A stretch of DNA of 64,000 nucleotides, taken from contig JACKMP010000006.1 of assembly GCA_024235315.1 (NCBI GenBank), positions 1 through 64,000 of the forward strand, given 5' to 3'. A program made the position numbers and the translations under genes. Shown one piece after another: positions 61,175-64,000 of this stretch. The stretch is from Chromatiaceae bacterium. Its GTDB lineage: Bacteria; Pseudomonadota; Gammaproteobacteria; Chromatiales; Chromatiaceae. Positions within the stretch are counted from its first letter, which is position 1. The number at the start of each line of letters is the position of its first letter. A model generated the notes under the pieces. That model was given only the letters and a program-made list of their open reading frames with translations, did not search any database and was not told the DNA's origin.

Positions 61175-62473
61175 ATGAAGCAGCTTAATACCATTCTCGT
61201 CTTTGCGGCGTGCCTGCTCTGCGCGCTGCCGGCCCCGGATGTGCAGGCAAAGACGTACACCGCTGGCCCCGATGACTATTTGCGCATGGTGCCCGTGCTT
61301 TCCCCGGGAGACACCCTGCAGTTGGCCGGCGGGTACTACCTTCGTGGCTTGCGGATTCATGGCCTGGAGGGGAAAGGCGGCGCCCCGATCACAATTGCCG
61401 GTGCCACCGAGGGCCAGCCGACGGTCTTTTTCGGACGCCAGGGCAGCAACACGATCAGCATCAAGAACGCGGCCTATATCACCGTGCGTGACCTGGAACT
61501 CGACGGCCGCGGCGCCTTCGTGGACGCCGTGAAGGCTGAGGGCGACGCTGACTACGCGCATCACATCACGCTTGAGAACCTCCATATCCACAACTATGCA
61601 TGGGAGCAGCAATCGGTTGGCATCTCGACGAAGTGCCCGGCCTGGGATTGGGTCGTCAGGGACAATCGAATCGTCGGTACCGGTACGGGCATGTATTTCG
61701 GTAATTCAGACGGTTCCGCCCCCTTCATTGGCGGGTTGATTGAAGGAAACGAAGTGGTCGACAGCATCGGCTACAACCTGCAGATCAAGCACCAGGTTAT
61801 CCGTCCTGCGTTGGTTGACATGCCCGTCGAGCCGCGAATGACGATCGTCCGTCGCAATCGGTTCATTAAGGGGCTGAGCAGCTCTGACGGTCCCAATGCC
61901 CGTCCCAATGTACTCGTTGGTCATTTTCCCCTGCACAGCCCGGGCGAAAATGATGAATACGCGATCTACGGTAACCTATTCTTCCAAAACCCAGGCGAGG
62001 CGCTGTTCCAGGGTGAAGGCAATATCGCGTTGTACAGCAACCTGTTTTTCAATAGTCACGACAACGGCTTTCCTGCCGTAGCGATTCAGCCGCACAACGA
62101 TGTACCAAGGAAGGTGAGGGTCTTCTTCAACACGGTAGTGCATCCCTCGCGTGGAATCCGAGTGCTGCGCAGGGACGATCGATGGGTGGACGGCCAGTGG
62201 GCAACCGGCAATGCGGTGTTTGCCGACACGCCTATTCAGGGTGTAGCGAATACCAAGAATCTGACCGGCGAATATACGGCGGTGTCGAATTATCTCAAGC
62301 GACCAGTATCGGATCTCCGGGAGCTTGATTTTTCACCGAGGGGTGGTGAACTGCTTGGTTCCGCGATTGATCTATCTGCGTTTAACGGGTTACCCGATTT
62401 TGATCGGGATTTTGCCGGGGTGCTGCGAAACGGCCGTAGCCGTGGGGGCTACGTGAATCCTGGGAGCCGTTAG
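61175..62473 (+). CDS. Secreted right-handed beta-helix protein (possible polysaccharide lyase or epimerase)
   Basis: This 432-residue protein starts MKQLNTILVFAACLLCALP at 61175, with a signal peptide cleaved after DVQA. The body shows repeated beta-helix rungs: GDTLQLAGGYYLRGLRIHGLEGKGGAPITIAGA, NTISIKNAAYITVRDLELDGRG, HHITLENLHIHNY, VVRDNRIVGTGTGMYFGNSDG, IEGNEVVDSIGYNLQIKHQ, AIYGNLFFQNPGEALFQGEGNIALYSNLFFN. This fold is common in pectate/alginate lyases and epimerases (AlgG-like). No catalytic residues can be assigned, and a structural role is possible. Confidence 0.75.
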   Translation: MKQLNTILVFAACLLCALPAPDVQAKTYTAGPDDYLRMVPVLSPGDTLQLAGGYYLRGLRIHGLEGKGGAPITIAGATEGQPTVFFGRQGSNTISIKNAAYITVRDLELDGRGAFVDAVKAEGDADYAHHITLENLHIHNYAWEQQSVGISTKCPAWDWVVRDNRIVGTGTGMYFGNSDGSAPFIGGLIEGNEVVDSIGYNLQIKHQVIRPALVDMPVEPRMTIVRRNRFIKGLSSSDGPNARPNVLVGHFPLHSPGENDEYAIYGNLFFQNPGEALFQGEGNIALYSNLFFNSHDNGFPAVAIQPHNDVPRKVRVFFNTVVHPSRGIRVLRRDDRWVDGQWATGNAVFADTPIQGVANTKNLTGEYTAVSNYLKRPVSDLRELDFSPRGGELLGSAIDLSAFNGLPDFDRDFAGVLRNGRSRGGYVNPGSR

Positions 62474-62541
62474 CAAGTTTTTTGTCTTGTTATTCGAAAC
62501 GGACCGGCGGGCACTTGCGGGCTTATATACCAAGAAGACTC

Positions 62542-62568
62542 CCGGAGGTCCGTCTTACAGGCCTCCGG
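62542..62568. other. Hairpin between the convergent beta-helix and small secreted protein genes
   Basis: CCGGAGG pairs with CCTCCGG around a 13-nt loop. It lies between two convergent genes, but no T-run follows on either strand in the right place, so an intrinsic terminator is doubtful. Confidence 0.4.
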
Positions 62569-62593
62569 CAAAAAACAATGCATTTAGAAACCG

Positions 62594-63022
62594 CTAGAAA
62601 CCGCAACCCTGTTGTCCTGAGCGCAAAGTTGCCGTCGCGACCTGACTGTTGCCATTGCAGAATTCGGTGGTGGTGCCGTCGTAGTGGACGTTGAAGCTGA
62701 AACTGCCGCCATCGTTATATGAATAGGTAACCACCGAGTTACTCCCGCTACCCGAGGTTGTCCAACTGCCTACGGCGTGTGTCGGATCCACCGGATCGTT
62801 TGGTCCCTTGGCGTATTCCGTGAGGGTGCCGCCGGCTTGATGGTACTCCTGCCATTGATCCCCCGCATTGGCGCCGACTCCGGTGCCGCAAACTGTCTTG
62901 TCACTCAGATGAGTGTTGATTGCGGATGCCGAATTCAGCCTTTCGTTTGCGGTGCACTGCGCGGCAGCCTGGCCTGCAATTGCAAACATTGCACAACCGA
63001 ACAAAAATTTGAAACCGTTCAT
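62594..63022 (-). CDS. Small secreted four-cysteine protein, unknown function
   Basis: This 142-residue protein has a clear signal peptide (MNGFKFLFGCAMFAIAGQAAA). The mature part has Cys23, Cys45, Cys122 and Cys140, enough for two disulfides. It is polar and beta-rich (GDQWQEYHQAGGTLTEYAKGPNDPVDP, then VGSWTTSGSGSNSVVTYSYNDGGSFSFNVHYDG). I have seen comparable sequences annotated only as hypothetical proteins. It is flanked by polysaccharide-type genes; a periplasmic or extracellular role is inferred. Confidence 0.7.
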   Translation of the reverse strand: MNGFKFLFGCAMFAIAGQAAAQCTANERLNSASAINTHLSDKTVCGTGVGANAGDQWQEYHQAGGTLTEYAKGPNDPVDPTHAVGSWTTSGSGSNSVVTYSYNDGGSFSFNVHYDGTTTEFCNGNSQVATATLRSGQQGCGF

Positions 63023-63160
63023 CGAGAACTCTCCATGGTGTCATGTTGCGCGAAGATACCATATTGGCCGCCAATCGATAAAAATGTGTGGTGCCAAGAT
63101 AAGAATAAGGCTCCTGCAGGGGCGATGGCCATGATATCTGTGGCAACTGCCAGACGAGGA

Positions 63161-64000
63161 TTAATCTGCTCGTCGGTGGCCTCTTGCGTTGCATTCACTC
63201 ATGTTTCCCGCAGCGAAAATGAGAAGATAAAAAAGCAGCGATGTGCGCGCCGTATCCATGGCGCTGCCAAGTAGTCCGACAGTGAGGAAACCGGCCAGCC
63301 CTGCGCCGATAGCGACTGCAAACGGTTCGCCATAGCGCATCCGCGGCAGCAGTGTCGTTGCTGCCGCGAGTAGGGCGAGCCACACTGCAACGATACCGAG
63401 CAGCCCTTGTGCAAAGTAGACTTCGAGCACGCTCTGATGGATGTGCCAAGCGAGGTCGCGGTCAGTTGCAGAGAGCCATCGATCCAGTCCCTGCTCGAAA
63501 TCTCCATTGACCAACTGTTCCTCCCCGTTGCCGTCTCGCAGACTGACGAAATCGATGTCGATAGCACCATTGCCTGAAAGCAGGCCGACTGAAAGTTTTA
63601 GCGTGGGCGAGGGCCAGCGGCCGGTCTCGCCGAGTCCAGATGTGTTCAGTATTGTCGTGATGAGGTGCCATTCCCCTGGCATGCTCTGATCGGGGCGCTG
63701 CAGCTCATGTGTGTTGCAGCGGAACGAATATAGCAACGCCTTTTCACACAGGAAGATCACCAGGCTCTGCTGGTCACCCTGAAACCGAATCCGTGCCTGG
63801 AGTGTTTGTGTTTCGCCGGGTTTGATGCGCACTATCTGGTCGAGATAGTAGGCATCCCCCGCGCCAAGCCGCAGGAATGACTTGTCTTGCTCATGCTCGA
63901 CGGCAAAGGTTCCGGGAGGTTCGGCAGCATCGGAGTGCCAAAGGTAGAGCGCCGGATACCGGCCGAAACCTACGCCCGTCAGCATGGGCAAGACGCCTGG
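63161..64000 (-). CDS. O-antigen ligase/Wzy-like membrane protein, C-terminal part (5' truncated by window edge)
   Basis: The visible 279 residues, open to the window end, are a C-terminal fragment. A large soluble domain (about 185 residues) comes first, with carbohydrate-binding-like features: SFLRLGAGDAYYLDQIVRIKPGETQTLQARIRF, then VSLRDGNGEEQLVNGDFEQGLDRW. The segment LAWHIHQSVLEVYFAQGLLGIVAVW resembles the conserved His motif of Wzy_C ligases. Three hydrophobic helices follow and the chain ends NARGHRRAD. The active site and N-terminal helices lie outside the window. Confidence 0.65.
   Translation of the reverse strand, partial: PGVLPMLTGVGFGRYPALYLWHSDAAEPPGTFAVEHEQDKSFLRLGAGDAYYLDQIVRIKPGETQTLQARIRFQGDQQSLVIFLCEKALLYSFRCNTHELQRPDQSMPGEWHLITTILNTSGLGETGRWPSPTLKLSVGLLSGNGAIDIDFVSLRDGNGEEQLVNGDFEQGLDRWLSATDRDLAWHIHQSVLEVYFAQGLLGIVAVWLALLAAATTLLPRMRYGEPFAVAIGAGLAGFLTVGLLGSAMDTARTSLLFYLLIFAAGNMSECNARGHRRAD

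Noticed and set aside
62542..62568. Intrinsic terminator between the beta-helix gene and the small secreted protein gene
   Set aside because: The hairpin is real, but no T-run follows it on either strand in the correct position.

Overview
The window is a chromosomal segment of a GC-rich gammaproteobacterium. Gene order points to the Chromatiales/Pseudomonas part of the class: pilMNOPQ-aroK-aroB-damX-gltB-gltD with a divergent ponA, an rpmE-maeB block, rplM-rpsI, and zapA-6S RNA-fau back to back with ygfB-pepP-ubiH-ubiI. I cannot name the genus. Coding density is high, most genes sit in tightly overlapping operons, and no phage, transposase or CRISPR array was seen.

Layout. 1-6.4 kb: the end of a urea ABC transporter (urtD, urtE), a small membrane protein, and a complete urease operon ureDABCEFG, so uptake and hydrolysis of urea are encoded together. 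6.4-16.4 kb: an EF-G paralogue lacking the catalytic His, uvrD, a CBS-PAS-GGDEF-EAL protein, hemW, a CPXCG zinc-ribbon protein, a Rof-like Rho inhibitor, a DUF3135 protein and rpmE. 16.4-20.9 kb: C4/TCA enzymes (malic enzyme, LDH-type malate dehydrogenase, citrate synthase) and an uncharacterised gene coupled to ponA. 20.9-38.7 kb: ponA, type IV pilus assembly genes, shikimate genes, a DamX-like SPOR protein and both glutamate synthase subunits. 38.7-43.8 kb: hemE, a YkgJ-type protein, coq7, a GlcF-like Fe-S protein, a thioredoxin-like ferredoxin, and rplM-rpsI.

43.8-47.4 kb holds the most unusual structure. A tRNA-Gln(CTG) gene is followed at once by three perfect 163-bp tandem repeats, and each unit ends in a 19-nt copy of the tRNA 3' end. 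This matches the architecture known from the E. coli tyrT/rtT locus, but at a different tRNA. Two near-identical tandem porins follow. 47.4-56.4 kb: rpiA, ilvA, a lysine/alanine-repeat histone-like gene ending in a canonical -1 slippery heptamer, fau, 6S RNA, zapA, a ZapB-like coiled coil, and the ygfB-pepP-ubiH-ubiI operon.

56.4-59.2 kb: a ferric-iron binding protein and permease behind a promoter with a Fur-box-like palindrome; no ATPase gene is adjacent. 59.2-64 kb: an apparent surface-polysaccharide region with an asparagine-synthase-like protein without an N-terminal Cys, a secreted beta-helix protein, a small secreted four-Cys protein, and the C-terminal part of an O-antigen-ligase-like membrane protein with an unusual inserted domain.
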